From CBDDBX01 sp965225955 (lineage in GTDB: Bacteria; Acidobacteriota; Aminicenantia; UBA2199), in NCBI GenBank assembly GCA_965225955.1, contig CBDDBX010000045.1, positions 1-54,487 of the forward strand: a stretch of DNA of 54,487 nucleotides, read 5' to 3'. The notes beneath the pieces are model-generated. The model was given only the letters and a program-made list of their open reading frames with translations, was not told the origin of the DNA and searched no databases. The translations under genes and the position numbers were made by a program. Positions 28,010-36,120 of this stretch are shown one piece after another (the stretch's first letter is position 1; every line of letters starts with the position of its first letter).

Positions 28010-30154
28010 ATGTTCAAAATAGCCTTTATTCTTATATTTTTTGTTAATATAAATATTTTCTGTTCTTCAGAATACCGTTGGCCTCTTAACATAAAAAACG
28101 GTTTTAGTTCCACTTTTGGTGAATTCAGATACACCCATCTTCATGGAGGATTGGATCTACGGACTTTTCAGAAAAACGGTTTCCCTGTTTTTGCAATAAC
28201 TGATGGTGAAATATACAGGATAAGAGCTGTATTCAGAGGCAGTGGTAACGGAATATATATGAAGCATACTGATGGAAGGGTTTCTCTTTACTACCATCTT
28301 GAAGATTTTGGAGAAGTTCTTAAGTCAGTAGTTACCGGAGCAAGAAAAAAGGGGAAATATTTTGGTAATTACGATCTGAAACATCCTGTTAAGGTTAAAA
28401 AAGGTGATGTAATCGGATATACCGGGGAAACCGGTGCAGGTTTCCCTCACCTGCATCTGGAACTTCAGGATGGTAAAGGGAGGAAGTTAAACCCTCTTAA
28501 TTATCTGAAATCACCTATGAGAGACAGATACCGTCCTGTAATAAGAGATGTAAGGATCAAAAGCAGGGGAGATACGCTGATAAATGGTAAAATAGGGGAA
28601 GTTCAGACCTTTTTCCGTAAAAGAAGAAAAACTGGCAGCAGCTCTCCGGTTGTTGTTACCGGCTCTTTTGATCTCTCTTCTACAATATATGATGTTACTG
28701 ATACAAAAAGAAAAGCTACTCCATATAAGATTAGTGCTCACTATGATGGAAAACTCTTCTACAATATAGCTTTTGATAACTTTGTATGGAAAGATCACAA
28801 TCAACTGGGACTCTTATACGATCTGAAGCACTCTGTACCTGGAGTAGGGACTTATAAATTATCTCCTTTTAAGAGTTACACTCTGGCAGAAATCAGAGAT
28901 ACATCTGAGTTTTTAAGCAGAGACGGTAATTTACACAACATTGTTATTTCTGCTGAAGATAAAGATGGCAATACAAGAGACGGACGTCTTGCTGTATACC
29001 ATATGACAAAACCTGAAGTTAAGGTTGGGAAGTTAAAAAATGGCATTCTGTTTTTTAACTCAATTAAAGCACCGGGCTGTGATACTGTTCAGGTAAAAAA
29101 TCTGAAAAAGGGGAAAAGCAGATCTTTTGCGGTTTCCTGGAATAATCTGGAAAAATGGGGATCAGTTAAAATTCAAAAAAACTCAGAGGCAGTAGAACTG
29201 CTTTTCAGAAAAAAGGGTGTTATCTACTATAGGTATCCGGTAATTTTCAATAAGATAGCTACGCCTTTTCTGCAGGAAAATATAAGAACTTTTCTGAACA
29301 GAAACAGAGTAACTGTTCTTTTTAAAAACAGAGAACTTCCTTTAGATGGGTATCATCTTGAATATACTGAAAAGGGTAAGACTATTATCGTAGAACCTGT
29401 ATCAACTCTTAAAGGTCCTGCTTTTGTAATTACTCCGCCGGATCTTAATGGTGAATTCAGATTTACTATTGTTCATGATAATAACCGTGAGTTGAATTCG
29501 TCGCACTCAGTAGATCTTATTACTCTGGTTCCGGGGAAAGGGAAGAGCTTCAGAAAAGGTGAGTTTTCAGTGAACTTTGGTTCAACAACTGTAAGAGAAG
29601 GGTTTGTACTTAAATATGGGAAGCAGAATTATAAATCCAGATATAAATGCCTTTCAGAGCAGCACTACCTTGGGCCTGAAACTGTACCTTTTCTTGACAA
29701 GGTATATGTAAGGATCAGAAAACAGGTGGATAATCCTCAACAGGTAGGGATTTTTCAGTACAACTACAGATATGGTAAGTGGTTCTACACAGGTTCAGGA
29801 TATAACAGTAAAAGTAGTACCTTCTCTTCAAAGAGGCGAAATGGAGGACTTTTTGCCCTTATGAGGGATGATATTCCTCCCCAGGTAGGTGTTTATGTTG
29901 AAACCCGCAGATTATCCAGATTAAAAGCTTACTACATTAAAGTTACTGATAAAGGGAAAGGAGTGGATCACAGGAGTCTGAAAGTTACTGTTAATGGAAA
30001 GAAGATCTACTGTGAATACGATCCCGACCGCAAATATGCAGTAGTAAAAAAAATCTCTCTTCTTAAACCCGGGAAGAATCGTTTCTTAATAGAAGTTAAA
30101 GACAGAGGTGGGAATAGAACCTCAAGAAGCCTGACACTAAAATTCAGAAAGTAG
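28010..30154 (+). CDS. M23-family metallopeptidase with long C-terminal region
   Basis: This 714-residue protein has an N-terminal signal peptide (FKIAFILIFFVNINIF). A LytM/M23 domain follows at about residues 20-165: THLHGGLDLR supplies the first His and the Asp, and GFPHLHLELQDG supplies the HxH motif. M23 enzymes cut peptide cross-links of peptidoglycan. The remaining ~550 residues look like beta-sandwich modules. The last one (SLKVTVNGKKIYCEYD to KDRGGNRTS) is Ig-like. All catalytic ligands are present, so it should be active in the periplasm. The ribosome-binding site is weak. The large beta-rich tail suggests attachment or substrate positioning, but this is inferred. Confidence 0.88.
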   Translation: MFKIAFILIFFVNINIFCSSEYRWPLNIKNGFSSTFGEFRYTHLHGGLDLRTFQKNGFPVFAITDGEIYRIRAVFRGSGNGIYMKHTDGRVSLYYHLEDFGEVLKSVVTGARKKGKYFGNYDLKHPVKVKKGDVIGYTGETGAGFPHLHLELQDGKGRKLNPLNYLKSPMRDRYRPVIRDVRIKSRGDTLINGKIGEVQTFFRKRRKTGSSSPVVVTGSFDLSSTIYDVTDTKRKATPYKISAHYDGKLFYNIAFDNFVWKDHNQLGLLYDLKHSVPGVGTYKLSPFKSYTLAEIRDTSEFLSRDGNLHNIVISAEDKDGNTRDGRLAVYHMTKPEVKVGKLKNGILFFNSIKAPGCDTVQVKNLKKGKSRSFAVSWNNLEKWGSVKIQKNSEAVELLFRKKGVIYYRYPVIFNKIATPFLQENIRTFLNRNRVTVLFKNRELPLDGYHLEYTEKGKTIIVEPVSTLKGPAFVITPPDLNGEFRFTIVHDNNRELNSSHSVDLITLVPGKGKSFRKGEFSVNFGSTTVREGFVLKYGKQNYKSRYKCLSEQHYLGPETVPFLDKVYVRIRKQVDNPQQVGIFQYNYRYGKWFYTGSGYNSKSSTFSSKRRNGGLFALMRDDIPPQVGVYVETRRLSRLKAYYIKVTDKGKGVDHRSLKVTVNGKKIYCEYDPDRKYAVVKKISLLKPGKNRFLIEVKDRGGNRTSRSLTLKFRK

Positions 30155-30342
30155 AGGAACAGATTGTTATAGTAACAGTCTTCAGTGATTATGATTCACG
30201 CAACCTGACAGCGATGAAACTAGTTTGATTTTTTTGGATATAATCGAATTTTGCTTTAAATGTTACAGAGAGTAACCACTAATAGACACGAATAGACACT
30301 AACATAAAATGAGTATGTATTTTCTGTTTTTATATACTCTAT

Positions 30343-30717
30343 TTATCTAATAAGTCTTTCCCACTCAAGTGAAGGGTGCTTGAAGTTGAGAATCAAACCT
30401 AATTTCAGGCCTGTTATTTTCAGGTAATTGATGGTTTGAGCTCTCTCTATATTTGTGATTCTGTCTACTATTTTGGTCTCTACAATTATTTTGTTGTAGA
30501 CAATAAAGTCGGGAATATAAGTTCCTATATTTTCATTCTTATAAATGATTGCAAAAGATGGTTGTTGTTTGTAAGGAATATTATTTTTTCTGAATTCCAC
30601 AGCCAGAGCATTTTCATAAGGTTTTTCAAGAAAACCATGTCCTAAAATATTCAGAGCTTCAAATGCACATCCGACTATTTTATAAACTTCATTTTTCATA
30701 TAGAGTTTTTTTTGCAT
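30343..30717 (-). CDS. GxxExxY protein
   Basis: The gene starts at the ATG at 30717, with AGGAAG 5 nt upstream; the longer frame adds 27 implausible residues from AT-rich DNA. The 124-residue protein has the name-giving motif GFLEKPY (in GHGFLEKPYENAL). A PDDEXK-like core follows, IPDFIVYNKIIVETK, in which the Asp and Glu-x-Lys match nuclease-fold positions. The protein family is widespread and its function is unknown. It is the only gene inside the inverted-repeat element, which supports the idea that it is cargo or part of the element's mobility. Confidence 0.88.
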   Translation of the reverse strand: MQKKLYMKNEVYKIVGCAFEALNILGHGFLEKPYENALAVEFRKNNIPYKQQPSFAIIYKNENIGTYIPDFIVYNKIIVETKIVDRITNIERAQTINYLKITGLKLGLILNFKHPSLEWERLIR

Positions 30718-30772
30718 ATTACTTCCTGTTTTTAGAATAAAAATATTATATGTTATTTTGAAAAAAAGTAGT

Positions 30773-30819
30773 AGAATAAAGTTTATATATATTTGCAAAA
30801 TGTATATAAACTTTATTCT
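30773..30819. repeat. Perfect 17-bp stem hairpin inside the GxxExxY element
   Basis: The arms AGAATAAAGTTTATATA (30773-30789) and their exact complement (30803-30819) surround a 13-nt loop. It lies upstream of the GxxExxY gene, next to the right inverted repeat. It is AT-rich and may be a recognition structure for the element. Confidence 0.6.
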
Positions 30820-30855
30820 GTATTTGGTGTCTATTGGTGTCTATTCGTGGTTACT

Positions 30856-31053
30856 TTATACTGTGGTGTTGATATTGGCACCAAGATGGGGCATTATGTC
30901 AGCCATCATTGCTACCATCTGAAGTTCAACAGCAGCTTCAGTTTCTATGGTTTTTTTCAGAACATTCATCTGAGCTTCCTGGACATTCTCTACCAGTTCT
31001 TCAAGAGACACTTGATTAATGGCATTCAGGGAAACACTCTCTACTGTACTCAT
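30856..31053 (-). CDS. YjfB-family putative motility peptide
   Basis: This 65-residue protein has the pattern of the YjfB family: a short Ser/Val-rich N-terminus, then a helix with LEELVENVQEAQMNVLKKTIETE, and a hydrophobic Met-rich tail (MVAMMADIM). YjfB proteins are small cytoplasmic proteins associated with motility genes; the molecular role is unknown. The ribosome-binding site is weak (AAGGGC). Its stop codon lies one base from the GxxExxY element, so the insertion lies immediately 3' of it without destroying the frame. Confidence 0.7.
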   Translation of the reverse strand: MSTVESVSLNAINQVSLEELVENVQEAQMNVLKKTIETEAAVELQMVAMMADIMPHLGANINTTV

Positions 31054-31190
31054 TGCCCTTATAATCGGAATTTTTAAAGAAAACTTTAATATTCTTTCTT
31101 CTGAAGAACAGGAGAATTTTCATAAAGACATGTTTCTGATTCAGGTTTAAAAAAATTCCCGCCTGCAGAGAAGACAGGCAACCTGGCATA

Positions 31191-31212
31191 TTGAGCGGAA
31201 CGCTCCGCTCAA
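31191..31212. terminator. Strong hairpin 3' of the flavoprotein gene
   Basis: TTGAGCGGA/TCCGCTCAA is a 9-bp perfect stem with loop ACGC. It lies about 50 bp after the end of the minus-strand flavoprotein gene. A smaller stem GCCTG/CAGGC precedes it at about 31161-31179. There is no good T-run on the minus side, so it may only be a transcript-stabilising structure. Confidence 0.4.
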
Positions 31213-31260
31213 AAAACTTTTTCCATTAATCTGACTTTTTGTACTACTAACTAGTAAGTT

Positions 31261-31683
31261 TCAGATCTGTATTATGCCTGAATTATTGAAGTCAACAGTT
31301 ACTCTTGCTTCATTGAAATGTATTTCAAAAAGAATCAGCTGGCTTCCTGCATGTTCAATAATATCTCCATATTCAGGCAGTTTATTTATAAATTCATCCT
31401 TGAGGTCATATATAGTAAGGCTACTCTCTTCTACTGTGGCTTCATGAACTCTGACGCAAGGCTCTTCTCCTTTAGGAATAGAGGCAAAAGCCACTCTACT
31501 ATTTTGTGCAAACTCCTTCACTTTGATATTGTCTTTAAAGCTTGAGAAGTAGATAGTGCCTTTTTGCTCCGGGTTGTAGTAGAAGTTCACTATTCTAACA
31601 TTGGGGATATTGTCTACTGATGTAGCCAGAGCAACTTCTGCCTGCTTCTTCATAACTTCATTAAAGTGTTTTAAAAAATCCAT
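31261..31683 (-). CDS. Pyridoxamine-5'-phosphate-oxidase-like flavoprotein
   Basis: This 140-residue protein has the split-barrel FMN-binding pattern: an N-terminal helix, ALATSVDNIPNVRIVNF, then GTIYFSSFKDNIKVKEF and VAFASIPKGEEPCVRV. It most likely binds FMN or F420-like cofactors and reduces small molecules; such proteins are also annotated as nitroimidazole-resistance or general-stress proteins. AGGAGG lies just upstream of the ATG. It is divergent from the WYL regulator, so regulation by that protein is likely. Confidence 0.82.
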   Translation of the reverse strand: MDFLKHFNEVMKKQAEVALATSVDNIPNVRIVNFYYNPEQKGTIYFSSFKDNIKVKEFAQNSRVAFASIPKGEEPCVRVHEATVEESSLTIYDLKDEFINKLPEYGDIIEHAGSQLILFEIHFNEARVTVDFNNSGIIQI

Positions 31684-31729
31684 TTATTCCTCCTGGTATT
31701 TAGCTTATAAGAACTGTAGCACAGTAACC

Positions 31730-31758
31730 TTGACACCATTATGTCATGGTTATATGAT
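31730..31758 (+). promoter_or_regulatory. Near-consensus sigma70 promoter of the WYL regulator
   Basis: TTGACA (31730-31735), a spacer of exactly 17 bp and TATGAT (31753-31758) lie 33 bp before the ATG. The spacer holds CCAT and ATGG half-sites facing each other, a possible autoregulatory operator shared with the divergent flavoprotein gene. Confidence 0.7.
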
Positions 31759-31791
31759 CAATAAATAAAAACATGTTTTTTTGAGGTTTAG

Positions 31792-32742
31792 ATGAAGATA
31801 GACCGATTGATATCAATAATTATGATACTTCTTAAGTGCGAAAAGATTAGTGCAGCTAAACTTGCGGAGATGTTTGAGGTGTCTCCCAGAACTATCTATA
31901 GAGATATTGATACAATTGAGTTGGCAGGAATTCCTATTATGACATATCCTGGGGCTAATGGTGGAATTGGCATAATGGAGAGATATAAAGTTGATAAGAA
32001 CTTCTTTTCTGAATCAGATATCTCAGCACTGCTAATGGGACTTGGAACCATATCAACAACACAGTTACATAAAGATATGGTTGGCACTATTGCTAAAGTA
32101 AAAAATCTGATTCCGGATAAACAGCTGGAGGATGTAAAGCTGAAAGCTTCACAGGTTTCAATAGATTTAAGCATGTGGGGTGGCAACAGAACTCTGCAGA
32201 TAGAACTTACATTACTGAAGAGAGCGCTTGAGGAAAGTAGATATATTACTTTTAAATATTCAGATAGAAATGGGAACAGGAGTGAGAGAAAGTGTGAACC
32301 ATATCAACTGGTTTTTAAAGAGGGGAGTTGGTACCTTCAGGGATACTGTTTCAGGAAGGAGGATTTCAGAGTATTTAAACTGATTCGTATGTCAGAACTT
32401 GAAATTAATGATGCAAAGTTTAAGCAAAGAGAGTTTCATGGTAAACCTCTCACCGGAGAAGGCTGGATAGAGAATAAACTTATTGATATTAAATTGCTTA
32501 TTGATGAATCATTGAAAGAGAAAATTGTAGAAAGGTGCGGTGAAGAGGTAATTGAATCTTATGATAATGGAAAGTATATTGTTAACTTCCCTTTTATTGA
32601 AGATGAGACAGGTTATAGCTTTCTCCTTAGTTTTGGAGATAGCTGTGAATGTCTTGCTCCTGAACATGTACGCCGGGAACTTACTAACAGAATAAGAAAA
32701 ATATTAAATATATATACTATCAAAAAGAAGGATAAGCTTTGA
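31792..32742 (+). CDS. YafY-type HTH and WYL-domain transcriptional regulator
   Basis: This 316-residue protein has an N-terminal DeoR-like winged helix-turn-helix (ISAAKLAEMFEVSPRTIYRDI) and a short linker. The WYL domain follows (FKYSDRNGNRSERKCEPYQLVFKEGSWYLQGYC), with a C-terminal extension (WCX type). WYL proteins sense nucleic acids or small ligands and regulate stress or defence genes. It faces the flavoprotein gene across a 108-bp gap that contains the promoter, the usual arrangement of a regulator and its target. Confidence 0.9.
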   Translation: MKIDRLISIIMILLKCEKISAAKLAEMFEVSPRTIYRDIDTIELAGIPIMTYPGANGGIGIMERYKVDKNFFSESDISALLMGLGTISTTQLHKDMVGTIAKVKNLIPDKQLEDVKLKASQVSIDLSMWGGNRTLQIELTLLKRALEESRYITFKYSDRNGNRSERKCEPYQLVFKEGSWYLQGYCFRKEDFRVFKLIRMSELEINDAKFKQREFHGKPLTGEGWIENKLIDIKLLIDESLKEKIVERCGEEVIESYDNGKYIVNFPFIEDETGYSFLLSFGDSCECLAPEHVRRELTNRIRKILNIYTIKKKDKL

Positions 32743-32750
32743 TGAGTTTG

Positions 32751-32774
32751 GGGCAGAATCTGTGTCTGCCCTTA
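32751..32774 (+). terminator. Hairpin after the WYL gene
   Basis: GGGCAGA/TCTGCCC is a 7-bp stem with a 7-nt loop, 8 bp after the stop codon, followed by TTA. It sits between convergent genes and may serve both. Confidence 0.5.
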
Positions 32775-32783
32775 TTGTAGATT

Positions 32784-33311
32784 CTATTTTTTTAGCAGTT
32801 CGGCTATTACAGGCCTTGTTTCTTTCAGATACTTATAATCAAATTTGACTCCAAAGGAAGCAAGAGCCTTTTCAACATTCTTAAATACAGGTTTAACCAT
32901 ATCAAATGGCACAGAAACTGCATTCAGAGCAGTTCCACCTGTTTTGTTCTTAATTGATTTATCTGCCCCCTTTGCCAGAAGCTCTTTCACAATTTCCAGT
33001 CTGCAGAAGAATGAAGCAGTAATAAGAGCTGTTGATCCATCCTTATTCTGTATATTCAGATCTGCACCAGCCTTGATAAGAGCCTTTGCTATTTCGGTTT
33101 TATCAAACACTATTGCAGTAATAAGTGGAGTCGACCCTCTGTTGGGTTCTTTAGCATTAAGATCTGATCCGGCTTTAATATGCTGATTGATAGCATCAAT
33201 ATTCCCGGTTATAACAGCCATATGAATATCTACAGCCGGAGCTTTATCTGTACTCCACAGGGATATTGATATAATCATAAGAGAGATAATCATGCTTGTA
33301 ATTTTCTTCAT
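32784..33311 (-). CDS. Exported ankyrin-repeat protein
   Basis: This 175-residue protein has a signal peptide (MKKITSMIISLMIISISLW) and three ankyrin repeats between about residues 28 and 135 (recognisable as GSTPLITAIVFDKTEIAKALIKAGADLN and GSTALITASFF), quoted here in short parts. Ankyrin modules mediate protein binding, and a periplasmic or surface location is likely. GAGG precedes the ATG. Partner and function are unknown. Confidence 0.83.
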   Translation of the reverse strand: MKKITSMIISLMIISISLWSTDKAPAVDIHMAVITGNIDAINQHIKAGSDLNAKEPNRGSTPLITAIVFDKTEIAKALIKAGADLNIQNKDGSTALITASFFCRLEIVKELLAKGADKSIKNKTGGTALNAVSVPFDMVKPVFKNVEKALASFGVKFDYKYLKETRPVIAELLKK

Positions 33312-33403
33312 TTTTCCTCCGTAGTTTGTCTATGTTTAAAAATTAAAATCAAATGACACTTTAAATGTTAAGTTTACTCGAATTTCAGGTACAAGCTGCG
33401 CCT

Positions 33404-34123
33404 CTATTTTTGCGGTAGTTTCCTGATGTTTATATACAGTGCAATGGCAAGGAGTAATGTCCCACCAGCTAATAGTCCTGAAGCAGAGGCCAGATCGAAA
33501 ATCTTCAATACTCTCCATGTCTCTATCAGGTTCTCCTTCGCATTTTTGTGTAGAAGTGATAATGGTAGTATCAGAAGAGGAATCGATGAGAAGAGGAGCC
33601 AGAAAATCAGCGTGAATTTTTTCCCGAAGCGATAGAATACTGAACCCAGAAAAACACCTGATAGTGAGCAGAGTGCTGATAGGGTAAAGAAGAAGAGAAA
33701 TGGCAGTACAATATCTTCTGAAGTGTAAGGGGACAGGAAGTGGAAGGGATCAGTAGGATTGAGGAATCCCAAAGCCCTGTTTATTGAATCCACCAGATGT
33801 TTTTCCAGTACCATAAGAAATCCGAAAGATGCACTGAATATCAGCGTAACGCCTGTTAAAGCTCTGTACACTTCCTGTCTGGTACTGCTCATACTAAGGA
33901 AAAAATTGTAATCTTCCCTGAACTTTATGGAAGTACCAAACAGAAAAAAGAGTGCTGTCCATAAGCGGTAGAACAGTGCACCTTCAGCAGAACTGATAAC
34001 AGATGTTTTAATAAGTGCATAGTAAGTAATCGTCATTGTTGCTGAGTGTATTCCCAGAAACCAGAGTGACCAGTTAAAATGTGTCCTGGCTTTATATTTT
34101 ATATTAGTTAATAGTCTGCTCAT
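33404..34123 (-). CDS. ABC transporter membrane subunit
   Basis: This 239-residue protein has about six hydrophobic helices (for example GVTLIFSASFGFLMVL and FTLIFWLLFSSIPLLILPL). No family motif is clear. It follows the ABC ATPase with a 4-bp ATGA overlap and has GAGGAGG upstream of its ATG. It therefore serves as the membrane partner of that ATPase in a YtrA-controlled transporter. The substrate is unknown. It has the look of bacitracin- or antibiotic-stress-type exporters. Confidence 0.78.
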   Translation of the reverse strand: MSRLLTNIKYKARTHFNWSLWFLGIHSATMTITYYALIKTSVISSAEGALFYRLWTALFFLFGTSIKFREDYNFFLSMSSTRQEVYRALTGVTLIFSASFGFLMVLEKHLVDSINRALGFLNPTDPFHFLSPYTSEDIVLPFLFFFTLSALCSLSGVFLGSVFYRFGKKFTLIFWLLFSSIPLLILPLSLLHKNAKENLIETWRVLKIFDLASASGLLAGGTLLLAIALYINIRKLPQK

Positions 34124-35010
34124 ATTATTACCTCCTCTTCATTATCAGGACCTGTAAGGTATATAAAAAGCTTCTGAATTGAGAGAGGGGAGAAGCGCAT
34201 CCCTATCTGAGGCATTTCGGTTTCAATATTACCTTCAACTACTGCAGTTTTCTGATTATTTATACTTCTGCTTCCCAATACGTTTCTCTCTCTGAGAAAC
34301 TCATCCACCTTTTTAGAACTCCCTGATACATAAAACACATTTGATAAAAGTTCTTCCACTGATGCCTGACTTATTATTTCACCGTCTTTAATAATGATTG
34401 CTTCATTAAAAAGATTGGCTGACTCCTCAATGAGATGAGTGGATATAATGAAGAGCCTCGGTTTTCTACCAAATTCAGCCATGAGTTCAGAGTAGAACCT
34501 GTCTCTTGCTACTGCATCAAGGCCGGAAACCGGTTCGTCAAATATAGTAACCGGAGCACCTGAAGCAAGTCCCAGAACAAGTCTCAGAATTGACTGATTA
34601 CCTTTTGACAGAGCTTCGTATTTCTTGTTCTCTTCCAGATTAAAGAGTTTACATAATCTGTACTCATACTCTGTATCATATTCAGGAAAGCTGCCTGCAG
34701 CCATTTCCAGTATCTTCTTTACCTTTAATTTGGGAGGGAAAGTTTCTGTTTCAGGCATATAGCAGAACTTCTCTGAAATAACAGAAGGGTCTTTTATTAT
34801 GTTTCTTTCAAAACATGTAACATCTCCACTATCTGCAAAAATACGGGAAGATATTATATCCAGAAGAGTTGTTTTACCAGCACCGTTTCTCCCCAGTAAA
34901 CCATAAATACCTTCAGCCTGAAGTTCCAGAGAGACATCTTTCAACGCTATGGTGGAGCCGTAGGTTTTGTTTAATTTATCTACCTTAATTACTTTCTCTT
35001 TATGGTTCAT
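34120..35010 (-). CDS. ABC transporter ATP-binding protein
   Basis: This is a 296-residue nucleotide-binding subunit: Walker A GRNGAGKTT, a Q-loop around CYMPETETFPP, degenerate signature LSKGNQS, Walker B VTIFDEP and H-loop ISTHLIEES. A C-terminal extension of about 75 residues follows. The ATG at 35010 is preferred; it shares one base with the TGA of the GntR gene (TGATG), indicating coupled translation. It powers the adjacent membrane subunit. The class matches ABC-2-type exporters linked to YtrA regulators. Confidence 0.92.
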   Translation of the reverse strand: MNHKEKVIKVDKLNKTYGSTIALKDVSLELQAEGIYGLLGRNGAGKTTLLDIISSRIFADSGDVTCFERNIIKDPSVISEKFCYMPETETFPPKLKVKKILEMAAGSFPEYDTEYEYRLCKLFNLEENKKYEALSKGNQSILRLVLGLASGAPVTIFDEPVSGLDAVARDRFYSELMAEFGRKPRLFIISTHLIEESANLFNEAIIIKDGEIISQASVEELLSNVFYVSGSSKKVDEFLRERNVLGSRSINNQKTAVVEGNIETEMPQIGMRFSPLSIQKLFIYLTGPDNEEEVII

Positions 35011-35381
35011 CACTTATCTTTCCTCCCTTTACTTATCATCTCAACAAGTTCCTCTGTTGAGATGTTGAGGTTACCTGCTTCTTCAAGAAGGGGAGCTATA
35101 AATCTGAGAGCAAAGGCACTCTTTCTCTTCTCCCTGATCTTTGCAACAGCTCCACTGTTAACAAACATACCTATACCTCTTTTTTTATACAATATCCCGT
35201 CATTAACAAGCATATTCACTCCTTTAGCTGCTGTGGCAGGATTAATACGATACATTACTGCCAGCTGGTTTGTAGAGGGCACCTGGCTCTCTTCACCAAT
35301 AATCTCCTGCAGGATATCGTCTTCAATACCTTCAGCTATCTGCAGGAAAATCGACTTTTCATTATCAAATTCAGGCTTCAT
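35010..35381 (-). CDS. GntR-family regulator, YtrA subfamily
   Basis: This 123-residue protein has a winged helix (EESQVPSTNQLAVMYRINPATAAKGVNML) and the very short C-terminal tail typical of YtrA regulators. These repress the ABC transporter operon in which they are encoded, usually until cell-wall stress appears. GAGG precedes the ATG. The palindrome 38 bp upstream is the likely autorepression site. It is the first gene of a three-gene overlapping operon. Confidence 0.9.
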   Translation of the reverse strand: MKPEFDNEKSIFLQIAEGIEDDILQEIIGEESQVPSTNQLAVMYRINPATAAKGVNMLVNDGILYKKRGIGMFVNSGAVAKIREKRKSAFALRFIAPLLEEAGNLNISTEELVEMISKGRKDK

Positions 35382-35418
35382 TAAGTTCCTCTCTAAAATA
35401 AAACCTGAGTAGTAATTC

Positions 35419-35442
35419 GGTTAACTACTCATGTAACTAACC
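35419..35442. promoter_or_regulatory. Inverted repeat, candidate YtrA operator
   Basis: GGTTAACTAC (35419-35428) and GTAACTAACC (35433-35442) form a 10-bp inverted repeat (8 of 10 pairs) with a 4-bp centre, directly upstream of the GntR gene. Confidence 0.55.
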
Positions 35443-35623
35443 ATATAACTGTTTTCTGTTTCTGTCAACACAAATCTGATAAAAAAAGAAAACATCCGCA
35501 CACTACACGATAATTGACCCAGAAAAAACAGATGGGTGTATAGAAGATAGAAATGGATTCTATCCCTATGCATTCGTATCAATTTGCATTTTTGTGTTAA
35601 AATATGCCTTTGAGGAGTTAAAT

Positions 35624-35785
35624 ATGAGACTTGAGCCTTGTCCCCAATGTGGCGGAATTCTTAAATATAATCCTGAGAAATCTGTAATTTACTGTCCTGA
35701 ATGCAAACAGGAGTATTCCTGTGCCGGGGGCTGTTGTTCTGAAAAGAAAGAGTGTAAAGAGCAGAAGCCTTCAACTGATTCATAA
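35624..35785 (+). CDS. Small zinc-ribbon protein
   Basis: This 53-residue protein has two CxxC pairs (CPQCGG, then CPEC) typical of a zinc ribbon, and a Cys-rich tail (CAGGCC, later CKEQ). The start is at 35624, because GAGGAG lies 6 nt upstream; the ATG-like frame opening at 35594 lies before that site. Such ribbons bind zinc and often contact nucleic acid or proteins. No specific function can be named. Confidence 0.72.
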   Translation: MRLEPCPQCGGILKYNPEKSVIYCPECKQEYSCAGGCCSEKKECKEQKPSTDS

Positions 35786-35810
35786 GTCCATAATATAAAA
35801 GTACCAGTAG

Positions 35811-35828
35811 AGATGCATAATTGCATCT
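35811..35828. repeat. REP-like palindrome (AGATGCA variant)
   Basis: AGATGCA-TAAT-TGCATCT, preceded by CAGTAG. It is a variant of the AGACGCA-N4-TGCGTCT family and sits at the truncated 5' edge of the HTH gene remnant. Confidence 0.6.
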
Positions 35829-35831
35829 TAA

Positions 35832-36083
35832 TTATTACTTTACAAGGACACAAATGTCCCTGTAAATGTCCTTGTAAATGTCCCTGTAAATATTAAAACA
35901 CTGAGTAGTGAAGAGGCGGTTTGGGAACTAGTCAGAATTGGTGATTTCAATACAAGGCGTAGTATGGCTGAAGCTCTGGGTAAAGATGTAAAAACTATTG
36001 GCAGAGCAATTAAAAAACTTACTGAAGCAGGGAGAATAGAAAGAGTGGGGTCAGATAAAGCCGGATACTGGAAAATTAAATAA
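35832..36083 (+). pseudogene. 5'-truncated remnant of an AlbA_2/ATP-binding-type protein, HTH end
   Basis: The frame is open from the stop at 35829-35831 to the TAA at 36081 but has no start codon before the middle. It encodes three VPVN/VLVN repeats (a 12-nt DNA unit repeated at 35856-35891) followed by a winged helix (SMAEALGKDVKTIGRAIKKL). VPVN-type repeats before an HTH are what I associate with the tail of AlbA_2 (Schlafen-like) DNA-binding proteins. The N-terminal bulk is missing, and a REP-like palindrome lies exactly at the break. Confidence 0.6.
35856..35891 (+). repeat. Three 12-bp tandem repeats
   Basis: GTCCCTGTAAAT, GTCCTTGTAAAT and GTCCCTGTAAAT follow one another and encode VPVN, VLVN and VPVN in the HTH remnant. 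Confidence 0.8.
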
Positions 36084-36120
36084 ACAGTAATATCTGCCTG
36101 AATCTCTATAATTGTATTTG

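Larger units (their letters stand above)
30271..30855. mobile_element. 585-bp inverted-repeat element carrying a GxxExxY gene
   Basis: The left end (30271-30303) and right end (30823-30855) are inverted 33-bp repeats with 29 of 33 matching. The mismatches at positions 10, 20 and 30 fall exactly on a 10-bp internal period of the unit AATAGACAC plus one variable base. The interior holds one gene on the minus strand (30343-30717) and a strong hairpin (30773-30819). The right end stops one base before the stop codon of the YjfB-type gene. No transposase is present, so movement would need help in trans. Its identity as a mobile unit is inferred from structure. Confidence 0.6.
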
